Assembly: GCA_942493245.1 (NCBI GenBank)
Contig: OW818685.1
Location: forward strand, 806,001-870,000
Origin: DAOPYU01 sp942493245
Lineage (GTDB): Bacteria > Sumerlaeota > Sumerlaeia > UBA8349
Direction: 5' to 3'
Length of the DNA: 64,000 nt
Positions within the stretch are counted from its first letter, which is position 1. Each line of letters opens with the position of its first letter. A program made the translations under genes and the position numbers. The notes under the pieces were generated by a model. It ran no database searches. It was not told the origin of the DNA and saw only the letters and a program-made list of their open reading frames with translations. This document shows, in pieces, positions 52,076 to 60,535 of this stretch.

Positions 52076-53338
52076 CTACACCCGGTCGTTCGGTTCTTGC
52101 GTAGCCTGTTTTACATCGGCAGCCACCCGCGTCTCGATCGCCTGGATCGCCCTTTTCGCCGCTTCGCGGAGGGGATAGATGATTTTGATGACACCCGGTT
52201 CGAGTCGGGCGATCTCTTCTCTGTGAATTTCCTGAAAATGGGGATTCTGTGCGTCACTCTGTCGGAGATTGATGTACGCATCTCCCCATTTGTGCCAATA
52301 AATGGACATGAATCGGGTATCGCGTTCCTGATTGTACAAATCGGTCTCGGAGAATTCTTTCAGGAAGGGGAGATCCTGTTTCTCCCCGTATTTAGAGAAG
52401 CATTCCTTCACGCAGATACTCCGCATTCCGACGAGAGTACGATACTTTGGGTTCTTGAGGAACGACTGGAGCGATTCCCGGGCTGATGCCAGATCACCCC
52501 GAAGGGTCAGCGCAATCATCAGACAATGGCGTACCCGGGTGTCCGTTGTCTTCTCAAGGCACTGTCGTAATGGTTCGTCGGCGCCTTTCAATTGGCCCAA
52601 AGCCCGTACATGAGCGCAATAGAGAGAATCCTCCTCCGTAAGGGGACGCATCTCTCCCCCGAAGCGTAATTTTCCCGGAATCCCCGGAATCGCTTCGAGC
52701 GATTTGACCAGCGCCTGAACCTTTTCTTCCACGAAACTGATGGAAGGATCGGCGGCAAGAACCTGCACCGCATCCTCGATGTGGGCGCGTTTCCCAAGCA
52801 GTTCAATTACTTTTGTCAGTAATTCCCGATCCAGTTCTATTCCCTCGATTGCACGCAGGGCGTACCCGTAGTTCAATCCCTGGTCATTCACCAGGAAGAC
52901 ACGGCAGGCCTTCCTGTCTCTTCGATCCACCATCATGTCCACGTATGTAACCGCAGCCAGCGCCTCGAATCCGAATTGCTTGAATGCGTTACGCCCCAAA
53001 GCCATATCCAGAAGAGCATCGTCGGCTCTGGGTGTATTCATTGTTGAAAGAATAGTTGTTGCGGGTGAAACGAATCGCCGCTGATCGCTCCTGAGTGCCC
53101 GTTTGGTTCTTTCAATCAAGGGCTCAATCACGGTATCACCCAGTGAAACAATCGCTTGAGTCAGACTTGTTTGTGCGCTGAGATATTGCACCTCTTCCGC
53201 CTTGTCCAGCAGTCGTTCAATCCGTCGTCGGTCGGGATTTGAGTTTTCCGCTCCGGAAGCCATTGCTTCTACCCCCGACACATTCAACCCACACAACGCG
53301 ACCAGTATGAGTATTGTTATCCGAATACAGAATTTCAT
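52076..53338 (-). CDS. Secreted helical-repeat (HEAT-like) paralogue 3
   Basis: 420 residues from the ATG at 53338 with the same upstream context as paralogue 2. Signal peptide ITILILVALCGLNVSGVEA. Shared blocks: LIERTKRALRSDQRRF, LNYGYALRAIEGIELDREL, VLAADPSISFVEEKV, KQDLPFLKEFSETDLY. The C-terminus differs: IREAAK becomes LREAAKRAIQAIETR, and the protein ends QATQEPNDRV instead of PESAERKE, because the palindromic element at 52033 sits where the old tail was. Same inferred exported solenoid role. Confidence 0.85.
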   Translation of the reverse strand: MKFCIRITILILVALCGLNVSGVEAMASGAENSNPDRRRIERLLDKAEEVQYLSAQTSLTQAIVSLGDTVIEPLIERTKRALRSDQRRFVSPATTILSTMNTPRADDALLDMALGRNAFKQFGFEALAAVTYVDMMVDRRDRKACRVFLVNDQGLNYGYALRAIEGIELDRELLTKVIELLGKRAHIEDAVQVLAADPSISFVEEKVQALVKSLEAIPGIPGKLRFGGEMRPLTEEDSLYCAHVRALGQLKGADEPLRQCLEKTTDTRVRHCLMIALTLRGDLASARESLQSFLKNPKYRTLVGMRSICVKECFSKYGEKQDLPFLKEFSETDLYNQERDTRFMSIYWHKWGDAYINLRQSDAQNPHFQEIHREEIARLEPGVIKIIYPLREAAKRAIQAIETRVAADVKQATQEPNDRV

Positions 53339-53387
53339 CGGGCCATCTTCCTTTCGCGAAATCTGCGTAGACCGCGACGATTTATCC

Positions 53388-53706
53388 GCCACAAAAAGGC
53401 ACAGAAGGCACAAGCATTTGTGTCTCTTGTGCCTCTTGTGGCCCTCAAAGAGGTTCTCCGCGTTCCTGTGTCTCTGCGCGATTCATTTTTCTTGCGCCAA
53501 TCAGGAGATTGGCGTTCCCGGCAACCGTTTTCTCCCCGCAAAATGGCCTCTCTGGGATGGCGGGCGTCCTCGCCCGCCTGAAAGAAAACCGGACTATCGG
53601 CGTTCAACGGTGGTCTTTTTCATTCTTCTCGCGTCACGTTTTCCGGCTTGGGGTGTGTGTCGTCTTTGCCCCGGTTTCTCAAAAGGGCGGACACGCAGGT
53701 CTGTCC
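53388..53706. repeat. Array spacer repeat, copy 4, with decayed 3' end of a lost unit
   Basis: Starts with the stem-loop copy (GCCACAAAAAGGCACAGAAGG to CCTCTTGTGGCC), GTCTCTGCGCGATTCATT, then GC-rich filler containing a CCAATCAGGAGATTGG palindrome at 53497-53512 and a second run resembling the gene tail (TTCATTCTTCTCGCG, TTTTCCGGCTTGGGG near 53620-53655), followed by the GGGCGGACACGCAGG element at 53685. No gene is intact here. It looks like the remains of at least one further array unit. Confidence 0.7.
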
Positions 53707-54705
53707 CTACGGATGGGTTTGCGGTTGCGTTACGCCCGGTCTGGGCGTGGGGGTGAGAAGGGGTTGCGTTGTCGTGGTGAGGGCCGTGGCCGTTGTCGCG
53801 GTTGTGGGGGCGGTATCCGGTTGAACGGGAACCGCCGCGGGTCCAGCCGCCGGGGTGGCGGTGGCTGTGGTGGGGCGTTCCGGCAACGGCAGGACGGCCG
53901 TGGTGGGCAGGAACGTGCCGCCGCGCGGGGGCGGCGTGGGACGCATGTTGGACGGTGTGCCCATTTCGACGGGGCGGTAGGCCGGGGTGCCGATGTTTTG
54001 CGGCGCGGCGGGTTTCGGGGTCAGCGATTTCCCGGCCACGGGAGACGTCTGGGAGGGCGTCACCGGCTTAGAATCTTTCAGGAACTGGACCAGGCTGACG
54101 GCCACGGCCGCAAAGATGAGAACCGACGCGGCGGTGGACAGGAAGGACGGTTGCAGGAAGAAGGGACGCAGGCGCGAGGGGCGCTCGATTTCGACGACAC
54201 GGGCTTCTCGTGAGGAGGGAGATTCCGTTGCGGTGGAGCGGATTGGCGTTGCGGTGGGAGACTCCACCCCGCCCGGTCCGAGCAGGGTGGGCTGGTCGAG
54301 GCGCAGTTTTCCCCCGCCGACCCATTCGAGGGTGACGGTTGCGCCGGGGGCGGTTTCGATCCGGTCGCCCGCGCGCAGCAGACATCCGGGGAAGAGTTCC
54401 ACCGCCGGGGCCTGAGAATCGGCGCGCCGGACGTGGACGACGCCGTTGACTTCGAGCGCCTCGGCCAGGGCGGGCGCGTCGGGCTGCCAGGCGGGTTGAC
54501 CCAGCCGGTCCATCAGGCCGAGCATCACGGCGTCCAGGGCTTTTTTCGGGGGACGGCACAGGTCGGCGGCTTCGCGCAGGATCTCGACCTCGCGGGCGCA
54601 GGCGGCGCATCGCGCCAGGTGCGCCTCGACGCGTTGGGCGCGACCCTCGGAGAGGGCGCCGTCGAGGTGGCGTGAAAGCGTTTTGCGGGTCGGATGCAGA
54701 ATCAT
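53707..54705 (-). CDS. Anti-sigma factor with zinc finger, FecR-like domain and Pro/Thr tail
   Basis: 332 residues. N-terminal anti-sigma zinc finger with the HxxxC-x2-C type motif (Hxx in VEAHLARCAACAREVE). A FecR-like segment follows (VHVRRADSQAPAVELFPGCLLRAGDRIETAPGATVTL in parts), then one membrane helix (TAASVLIFAAVAVSLVQFL, about 190-210) and an external tail of about 120 residues rich in Pro, Thr and Ala (PTTATATPAAGPAAVPV). The FecR-like part precedes the helix, so by simple topology it is cytoplasmic. It should hold the ECF sigma factor encoded next to it and release it on an envelope signal. The ATG at 54705 (or GTG at 54708) uses the GGAG inside a 23-bp direct repeat. Confidence 0.85.
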   Translation of the reverse strand: MILHPTRKTLSRHLDGALSEGRAQRVEAHLARCAACAREVEILREAADLCRPPKKALDAVMLGLMDRLGQPAWQPDAPALAEALEVNGVVHVRRADSQAPAVELFPGCLLRAGDRIETAPGATVTLEWVGGGKLRLDQPTLLGPGGVESPTATPIRSTATESPSSREARVVEIERPSRLRPFFLQPSFLSTAASVLIFAAVAVSLVQFLKDSKPVTPSQTSPVAGKSLTPKPAAPQNIGTPAYRPVEMGTPSNMRPTPPPRGGTFLPTTAVLPLPERPTTATATPAAGPAAVPVQPDTAPTTATTATALTTTTQPLLTPTPRPGVTQPQTHP

Positions 54706-54792
54706 CACAGCAGTCCCATCTCCTTTGACACCGTGGCACGGGCGTTCCGCCCGTGTGGGTACAGACTTCTCACAGCAGTCCCATCTCCTTTG
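54705..54792. repeat. Palindromic mini-insertion with 23-bp flanking duplication
   Basis: A 23-bp sequence at 54705-54727 is repeated exactly at 54770-54792. Between them are 42 bp containing the hairpin CACGGGCG-TTC-CGCCCGTG (54737-54755). Copy 2 encodes the sigma factor's last codons and stop; copy 1 supplies the anti-sigma ribosome site and start. Removing one copy and the insert gives a TGATG overlap of stop and start, the usual coupled layout. Confidence 0.85.
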
Positions 54793-55333
54793 CGCTTTGG
54801 ATCAGCGCCTTGCGGGCATGGCCCAGGCGCGACGTGACGGTGGTGACCGGCAGGTCGAGGTACCGGGCGATGTCTTCGTAAGAAAGGTCGTCGCTGTAGC
54901 GCATGAGCAATACTTCCCGATGGGGGGGAGACAACGCCTCGAGGGCCTGCCAGACCTCGCGCCGTTCCGCTTCGCGGCCCGGGTGCGCGGAATCGGGGCC
55001 TTGCGGATCGAATCCCGCTTCCCGCAACTCGTCGAGCGAGAGCGTGGGCCGTCGGCTCTCCTGTCGGCCCAGGTTGCGGAACTTGTTGCGCAGGATGCCC
55101 GCGAGCCAGGCCGGGAAGGCGTCCCGATCGCGGACGCGGTCAAGCGCTTCATAGGCGGCGACGAGGGTTTCCTGGGTCAGGTCGGTGGCGGTGTCGTAGT
55201 CGTGGCACAGGTGGAAGGCCAGGCCGAAGACCCGTGGCGCATGCCGCTGCGCCAGCAGACCGAAGGCCTCTTGGTTACCGGCCAGCACGGCGCGAATCAG
55301 CGCTTCGTCGGTCGAGGATTGGGTGCCTTCCAT
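54770..55333 (-). CDS. ECF-type RNA polymerase sigma factor
   Basis: 187 residues with sigma region 2 (AFGLLAQRHAPRVFGLAFHLCHDYDTATDLTQET in parts; DLTQETLVAAYEAL is the core) and region 4 (LSPPHREVLLMRYSDDLSYEDIARYLDLPVTTVTSRLGHARKAL in parts). It recruits RNA polymerase to stress- or envelope-responsive promoters. The ATG at 55333 has an AAGGGAG tract upstream. It is upstream of the anti-sigma gene, with the palindromic insertion between. The target regulon is not visible; genes of the 49-53 kb array lie just downstream on the same strand but no common promoter was identified. Confidence 0.93.
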   Translation of the reverse strand: MEGTQSSTDEALIRAVLAGNQEAFGLLAQRHAPRVFGLAFHLCHDYDTATDLTQETLVAAYEALDRVRDRDAFPAWLAGILRNKFRNLGRQESRRPTLSLDELREAGFDPQGPDSAHPGREAERREVWQALEALSPPHREVLLMRYSDDLSYEDIARYLDLPVTTVTSRLGHARKALIQSAKEMGLL

Positions 55334-55413
55334 CCGCGCATCTCCCTTCCCTCGCTATCCAGTAACCGGCGCGCGGGATTTCATTCTTCCATTCCGCAAA
55401 AAAATCAAAAAAA

Positions 55414-56283
55414 TCACCACCACCCCAGCAGTTCCTGCAAAAGGGGACAATTTTCGAACGAATAATCCGCTTCCGCCAGTTCAAACAGGCGCAGGAGGTG
55501 TCGTTTGTTGATCCTGGCCCCGAGGGAGATCAGTTTTTCGGCGTGCTCCACTTCTGGCGTTTCGAGCGCATGATCTAAAGGCGTCAAGCCCTCAAAATCC
55601 AGTGCGTTGGGATCCAGGCCGAGCGAAACGAGCAGGTCGAACGATCCAGGGGCTGTATCGTGCAATTTGGCAATCGTATGCAGCAGGGTCCATCCACGAT
55701 TTGAAATCGTGTGTATGTTCAGAGACGGGTCCAGATTCAGAATGTACCGAAAAGTATCGGGAGAGGCGATCGCAGCCGCCTCCAGAATAGTAAAACCGGT
55801 ATCGGTTCTGAATCGTATATCCGCGCCATAACTTATTAACATATTGACCGCTTCCAGATTGGAGTTATAAGCGGCCCCGAAGAGTGGCGGACTGCAATCC
55901 GGTTTATTGGGATTTGCTCCATGTTCGAGCAACCAGGCCATTCTTTTGTTATTGTACCAAATGACTCCCGGTGCGTCATTGTCTCCGCCGAGGGTGTAAG
56001 AAAGGAGAGGATATCTATAATATTTCGGTTCCATCAGCAACGGAACCCCACACTGTCCCACTGGATGAAACAGATAATTCCAGCAGTCATTCCAATGATT
56101 TTTGTCAGGATTGGCGCCGAACTGGGCCCCCAGTTCCATCAGGGGAAAACTGTCATGCCGGAGTCCGAAGACGAGTATCTGTTGCGCGAAGAGGTGGAGC
56201 CCGATCCAACTGGCCAGCAGAGTGCCGCCGACCCAGTAGAGCGTTTTTTTCTGGAAGATTTGAGTGACCGTCTTCTTGAGCAT
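55414..56283 (-). CDS. Membrane-anchored ankyrin-repeat protein
   Basis: 289 residues from the ATG at 56283 (AGGAG 8 nt upstream); a longer frame to 56457 is unsupported. One N-terminal helix (LYWVGGTLLASWIGLHLFAQQIL), then about five ankyrin-type units (MAWLLEHGANPNKPDCSPPLFGAAYNSNLEAVNMLISYGAD in parts, GWTLLHTIAKLHDTAPGSFDLLVSLGLDPNALDFEGLTPLDHAL in parts, VEHAEKLISLGARI). It should face the periplasm. Relation to the ankyrin gene at 44600 is at repeat level only. It lies between motB and the sigma factor on the same strand. Confidence 0.85.
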   Translation of the reverse strand: MLKKTVTQIFQKKTLYWVGGTLLASWIGLHLFAQQILVFGLRHDSFPLMELGAQFGANPDKNHWNDCWNYLFHPVGQCGVPLLMEPKYYRYPLLSYTLGGDNDAPGVIWYNNKRMAWLLEHGANPNKPDCSPPLFGAAYNSNLEAVNMLISYGADIRFRTDTGFTILEAAAIASPDTFRYILNLDPSLNIHTISNRGWTLLHTIAKLHDTAPGSFDLLVSLGLDPNALDFEGLTPLDHALETPEVEHAEKLISLGARINKRHLLRLFELAEADYSFENCPLLQELLGWW

Positions 56284-56459
56284 CACGCGGCTCCTGAGAG
56301 GAGAGGGTTGAGAATCTCGGATTTCCGTCCAGACAGCACAATTTTTCCCTCGCTCTTGACGGAGTTCTGTACGGATTGTCTGTTCTTGAAGGGGAGGGGG
56401 CGGAAAAACTCGAAGAAACTGGCGCATCCGCTTGCCGACTCGCGAGGTTGAGGGCACTC

Positions 56460-57347
56460 TTACTTCTGGGGCGCAGCCTCGGCCTTCTTAACGTTTGTCG
56501 TCATGATGACCAGATCCACGCGCCGGTTGCGCGCCCGCCCCTCGGCGCTGGTGTTGGGCGCGACGGGGTGGAACTCGGCGTAGCCCGCCACACTGAGACT
56601 GTCGGGGGGGAAGATGCTCTGAGCCTGAAGATACGCCAGCACGGACTTGGCGCGGAAGAACGACAGTTCCCAGTTGTCGCGGAACCGGTTGGCCCCGCTG
56701 ACCTTCTGATCGTCCGTGTGCCCCTCGATGCTCAGCGCCAGTCCGGGTTTGTTGACTTGTTTGAGCTTTTCGGCAATGCGGTTGATGACCGGAATGGCGT
56801 TGGGTTGCAGGACGTCGGACCCGGAGGCAAAGAAGAGGGCTTCCCCCAGGGTGATGGTGACTCCGCGCTTGTCCGGGTGCATTTGAATCTTGCCGTCGCT
56901 CAGTTCCGCGCCCAGCTGGTTGCGCAGCTCGTCGAAGAGTTCCGCATCCGATGCGGAGATGCTATTGTCGTCGCGGGTTTCCACCAGGGGTTCGATTGGG
57001 GCCATGCCGGGCATTGGAAAGTCGGTACTGGGTCCCTGGGGGGGAGGAGAGGGGAGGTTCACAATGGTGGGTTGCGAAATCCAGAGGGGTTCCTTACCGG
57101 GACCGATCCCCGTGCTGAGAGGCGAGTAGCCAGTGCCCTCGTCGAAGACGCCCATTTTCTCGAACGCCGCCTTGATGCTTTCGCTCAACTGCTCCATCTT
57201 GGCCTGTGTGGCGGTGGATGAACTCGCGCCCAGCGCGTTGGAGTAGAGCGTGACAAACAACGCAAACATCAGCGTCATGAAGTCGGCAAACGACACGAGC
57301 CACCGCTCGTGGTTTTCCGGTTTTTCGGCTTCTTTTTTCCGGGCCAT
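56460..57347 (-). CDS. motB: Flagellar-motor-type stator protein MotB (OmpA-like domain)
   Basis: 295 residues. A single membrane helix preceded by WLVSFADFMTLMFALFVTLYS, where Asp22 matches the proton-binding Asp of MotB. A linker of about 100 residues with Pro-rich stretches follows, then a C-terminal OmpA/MotB peptidoglycan-binding domain (LFFASGSDVLQPNAIPVINRIAEKL, LSIEGHTDDQKV, RAKSVLAYLQAQ, RNRRVDLVIM). Works with MotA in an ion-driven stator. No other flagellar gene is in the window, so it may belong to a separate motility or TolQR-like role. It is 120 bp downstream of motA on the same strand. Confidence 0.9.
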   Translation of the reverse strand: MARKKEAEKPENHERWLVSFADFMTLMFALFVTLYSNALGASSSTATQAKMEQLSESIKAAFEKMGVFDEGTGYSPLSTGIGPGKEPLWISQPTIVNLPSPPPQGPSTDFPMPGMAPIEPLVETRDDNSISASDAELFDELRNQLGAELSDGKIQMHPDKRGVTITLGEALFFASGSDVLQPNAIPVINRIAEKLKQVNKPGLALSIEGHTDDQKVSGANRFRDNWELSFFRAKSVLAYLQAQSIFPPDSLSVAGYAEFHPVAPNTSAEGRARNRRVDLVIMTTNVKKAEAAPQK

Positions 57348-57467
57348 AAGGGGCCTCCTTGCCGGACCCTGAAGCGGAAAACCGCAGTCAGGAGGTCACG
57401 GACGACAAACTGCTCGTTTGGAATGCGACCGGGTGGAACCGGATCGTTTCCCCGCCTTCGGGTTGCA

Positions 57468-58244
57468 TCAACCGCCCGCGCTCACATACTTCTCACGCGC
57501 CTTCTCGTCCAGGTACCCCTTCAACTGTTCCTCGATGATCGAGTGGTTGATCCCTTCCTGAATCAGAAGAACGCCCTTGAGGGTCATTTCATGGTGCCGG
57601 GCGATGTGTTTGCCGATGCGTTTGAGTTTGTTGCCTACGGGCAGGCAGACCATGTTCGCCGCGCCCACGCCGTAGATGGTCGCCACGAATGCCGCGGCGA
57701 TACCTTCACCCACGCGCTCAATGTCACTCAAGTTTCCCATCACGATGATGAGGCCAAGCACGGCGCCGATGATCCCGACCGTGGGCAGGTAGCCGCCGGC
57801 GGCTTCCCAAACTTCGCTTTTTTCCTTCCATTCTTCCTCGACCGAGGCGATCTCTGTTTCCATGGTTTCGCACAGCGTCTTGGGTTCCAGACCGTCCACG
57901 GCCATCCCCAGCGCTTTGCTGAAGAAGGGGTTCTGGATATTGGGGATTTCTTTTTCAAGCGCCAGGATGCCTTCGCGCCGGGCGCGGCGGGCAAATTCCA
58001 CAATCTGGTGGATCAGTTCTTCCGAATCGAGTTTGACGCCCAGAAAAACATCCTTCAGCCCCAACATAGCGGCCATCACGGTTTTGATGGAGAACTGGAG
58101 GAGAATCGCGCCACTGGTACCCCCGATCACGATGATGAAGGCTGATTTTCCCAGAACGGAGGTAACGGACCCTCCCTCGAGCGCATTGCCCGCAAGAATC
58201 ATCGCGACACCCCAGAAAATACCGATAATAGACGCAAAATCCAT
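57468..58244 (-). CDS. motA: Flagellar-motor-type stator protein MotA (PomA-like)
   Basis: 258 residues with four membrane segments: IIGIFWGVAMILAGNAL, SAFIIVIGGTSGAILLQF, YLPTVGIIGAVLGLIIVMG and AAAFVATIYGVGAANMVCLP. The cytoplasmic loop (about 75-150) contains the RRARREGILALEKEI and FFSKALGMAVDGL blocks typical of the PomA/MotA short form, and the last helices hold the ion-channel Thr/Pro positions. The ATG at 58244 has GGGGAGG. Forms the ion channel with MotB, encoded just downstream. Sodium versus proton coupling cannot be decided from this sequence. Confidence 0.93.
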   Translation of the reverse strand: MDFASIIGIFWGVAMILAGNALEGGSVTSVLGKSAFIIVIGGTSGAILLQFSIKTVMAAMLGLKDVFLGVKLDSEELIHQIVEFARRARREGILALEKEIPNIQNPFFSKALGMAVDGLEPKTLCETMETEIASVEEEWKEKSEVWEAAGGYLPTVGIIGAVLGLIIVMGNLSDIERVGEGIAAAFVATIYGVGAANMVCLPVGNKLKRIGKHIARHHEMTLKGVLLIQEGINHSIIEEQLKGYLDEKAREKYVSAGG

Positions 58245-58493
58245 TTTGAGCCCACCTCCCCAAGATTGGGTGACTGCGTGTCAACCGCTGCCCGTCGCAC
58301 GGTGGCGCCGGGCAGGCTCAACCGCCAGAAATGCCCCGCACGCCGCTCACGTTCGAGCCATTTTCCGCGATCAACATTTCCCTCTTACTTCCTTACCAAA
58401 AATACGCAGGAAAGGTCAACGTCTTTACTTGCCGATTCGGGTGTTGGGGGATTGTTTTTTTATCCGGATTCCCCTTCGCCATTGCCGCCCGGA

Positions 58494-58537
58494 TATAAAA
58501 AACCCGCACCGCCCTCAATCAAGAGGGGGTGCGGGTT
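58494..58537 (-). terminator. Rho-independent terminator of rpsT
   Basis: AACCCGCACC/GGTGCGGGTT plus CCCTC/GAGGG arms (58501-58516 with 58523-58537, one bulge) with a 6-nt AATCAA loop. On the minus strand the 3' arm runs into GGGTTTTTTATA, a clear T-run. It stands 125 bp after rpsT and before motA. The rest of 58245-58663 is non-coding, AT-rich near 58380-58460, and likely holds the motA promoter. Confidence 0.88.
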
Positions 58538-58663
58538 GTTATTATCAGAGAACGGCAAAATCGAAAAAGCGCAATACAGCCCTGCCGTCTCTATGTCTTT
58601 TCCCTTCCCGCACAGAGTGCGGTGGGGAAGAAACGACGGGGGAGCCGGACGCCGACCGGGATC

Positions 58664-58933
58664 TTACTTGGCGGCCAGAGCGTTGAGCTTCTTCATCAAC
58701 CGCGATTCCTGCCGGGCGGCCTTATTGCGGTGGATGATGCCCTTTTTCGCCGTCTTGCCGATCAGGCTGAAGGCCTGCTGGGTCGCGGTTTTGGCGGCTT
58801 CCAGGTCTCCCGACACCACGGACGCGTTCGCCTGTTTCAGGGCCGTGCGCAGGGTTGCGCGTGCCTGGCGATTGCGAATCCGGCGCTTTTCGTTGGTTTT
58901 GACACGCTTTTTGGCCGACTTGACATTAGGCAT
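58664..58933 (-). CDS. rpsT: 30S ribosomal protein S20
   Basis: 89 residues, typical length and composition: starts MPNVKSAKKRVKTNEKRRIRN, is helical and rich in Lys/Arg/Ala, with the conserved GIIHRNKAARQESRLMKKL near the C-terminus. Binds 16S rRNA early in 30S assembly. AGGAG lies 13 nt before the ATG at 58933. Monocistronic, judging by the terminator that follows. Confidence 0.97.
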   Translation of the reverse strand: MPNVKSAKKRVKTNEKRRIRNRQARATLRTALKQANASVVSGDLEAAKTATQQAFSLIGKTAKKGIIHRNKAARQESRLMKKLNALAAK

Positions 58934-59253
58934 GGAACTCTAATTTCTCCTCTTATGGCGATCGGTGGTCCGATTCTATTGCCCACAATGCACGATTCCA
59001 GCAGCGCTGAGCCACGGAACAGAGGAAAATTTCTATCGAAATCGAGCGTTAAGGTCAAGTAGAAAAATGCGCAGGCATGAGAAATTGAACAAAAAGGGGC
59101 CGCTGGCGGATGCCGTCCGTATTTTTGCGCCGGGGGTGGGCCAAAAAAAGAGTTGAAAGAAGGCGGGGTTGTTCTGCATGATGGACCTTCCGGCCCCATG
59201 CTGACGAAGTCCGGGTGAGACCTTGTGAAAACGCAAGTTAGGGCTTTGAGCCG
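58934..59253. other. Divergent intergenic region, rpsT / signalling cluster
   Basis: 320 bp. Probably carries the rpsT promoter and that of the signalling cluster; no hexamer pair assigned with confidence. Short open frames on both strands have no ribosome sites or family resemblance, and no RNA gene was recognised. Confidence 0.4.
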
Positions 59254-59610
59254 ATGCAGAAACTGCCTGTTAAACTGATTACCCCGGGGATGATTCTCGC
59301 TCGCGATATCCTCAACGAGAAGGGGATTGCGCTAGCCTCCGCCGGAACCGAGATTTCGGATAAACTGCTTTTCCGCATGGAGAACATGCGAATTCGACAC
59401 GCGTTTGTCAAAGGGTGTCCGGTGCAACTCGCGCAGTACCTGCCCAGGAGTCTGGATGAAAAACTGGCCGATATGGAAATCGGATTTATGCATGTAGGGC
59501 AGAACGACCTGATGCGCAAGTTTCGGGTTTTGCTCAAGGCCCACTTCATCCAGCGCGAGAAAGAGGCGCGGGTGGCGGACGCCGTGGCAGACGACGACCA
59601 GAACGGTTGA
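59254..59610 (+). CDS. Small signalling protein resembling the N-terminal domain of HD-GYP proteins
   Basis: 118 residues. It opens QKLPVKLITPGMILARDILNEKGIALASAGTEISDKLL, in pieces the same as the small domain that precedes HD-GYP phosphodiesterase cores (K-LKPGM-LA-D---GxxLL-GT-LT). No HD-GYP core follows; the rest is a charged helical tail (EKLADMEIGFMHVGQNDLMRKF). It may act with the HDOD and GGDEF-like proteins encoded next on the same strand, 88 bp ahead. The ribosome site before 59254 is weak. Confidence 0.75.
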   Translation: MQKLPVKLITPGMILARDILNEKGIALASAGTEISDKLLFRMENMRIRHAFVKGCPVQLAQYLPRSLDEKLADMEIGFMHVGQNDLMRKFRVLLKAHFIQREKEARVADAVADDDQNG

Positions 59611-59698
59611 ATTTTTCCGGGGGCGTGCGTGCCGCCGGTTTCCTCGCCGGCGCCATCCTCCTTTTCATGAGGGTGATTCTGAAAACCAGGTGGAATGG

Positions 59699-60535
59699 AT
59701 GGAAGAGAAACTCGACATTCGCAAACGGGTCCAGCGGCTCAAGTCACTGCCGACCATGCCGGGGGTGGTCAATGAACTGCTCGGCATGGTGGAGTCGGAG
59801 GATACGCAGGTCAGTGCGATTGCGGAAATCATCTCGACCGACCAGGTGCTGACGGCCAAGGTGTTGCGGATTGTCAATTCCCCCTTTTACGGTTTTCCCG
59901 GTCGCATCAGCACGATCAACCACGCATTGGTTCTGCTCGGCTTCGGTGTCATCAAAGGGATTGTGGTTTCGGCGGTGGTGCTCGACCTGATGGCGGACTC
60001 GCTGGTCGGGTTGTGGGAACACAGTCTGGCCGTGGCCACGGCTTCGGACAAGATCGCGCGGCTGGTCAAGGCTGAAGAACCGGAAGAAGTCTCGACCGCC
60101 GGGTTGCTGCACGACTTGGGCAAGGTGATCGTGGCGGTGGAAATGCGCGAAGAAAGTCACCGGATTCTGGAACTGGTCCGGCAGGAGAAAATTCCCTTTA
60201 TCGAGGCGGAAAAAAGGATTCTCGACGGAGTCACCCACTGCCAGGTGGGGGGATGGTTGGCCGAAGAGTGGAATTTGTCGCCCCGGTTGCGCGAACCGAT
60301 CATCTTCCACCACCAGCCCGAGATGGCTCACACGGCTGAGCAGCCCACGGCCATCGTGCATCTGGCCAACGTGTTGACGCGCGCTCTGCAATTCGGCTCG
60401 GGTGGCGATCCCTACATCCCGCAACTCAGCCAGCACGCCCTGAATCTGTTGGGGTTCAAGATCGGCGATCTGGCGCACCTGTTGCGCGTGGTGGATGAGG
60501 CCCTGGATGGACTCGATACAGCCGACTTCCTTTGA
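59699..60535 (+). CDS. HDOD-domain signalling protein
   Basis: 278 residues. Classical HDOD start: RVQRLKSLPTMPGVVNELLGMV, then IISTDQVLTAKVLRIVNSPFYG and INHALVLLGFGVIKGIVVSAVVL. It retains the HD signature LLHDLGK and downstream His positions (FHHQPEMAHTAEQPTAIVHLANVL), though most HDOD proteins are not proven phosphohydrolases. Cytoplasmic; HDOD proteins regulate motility, cell cycle or virulence responses. The ATG at 59699 has AGG 8 nt upstream; a GTG at 59690 is possible. It overlaps the next gene by 29 bp, implying coupling. Confidence 0.92.
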   Translation: MEEKLDIRKRVQRLKSLPTMPGVVNELLGMVESEDTQVSAIAEIISTDQVLTAKVLRIVNSPFYGFPGRISTINHALVLLGFGVIKGIVVSAVVLDLMADSLVGLWEHSLAVATASDKIARLVKAEEPEEVSTAGLLHDLGKVIVAVEMREESHRILELVRQEKIPFIEAEKRILDGVTHCQVGGWLAEEWNLSPRLREPIIFHHQPEMAHTAEQPTAIVHLANVLTRALQFGSGGDPYIPQLSQHALNLLGFKIGDLAHLLRVVDEALDGLDTADFL

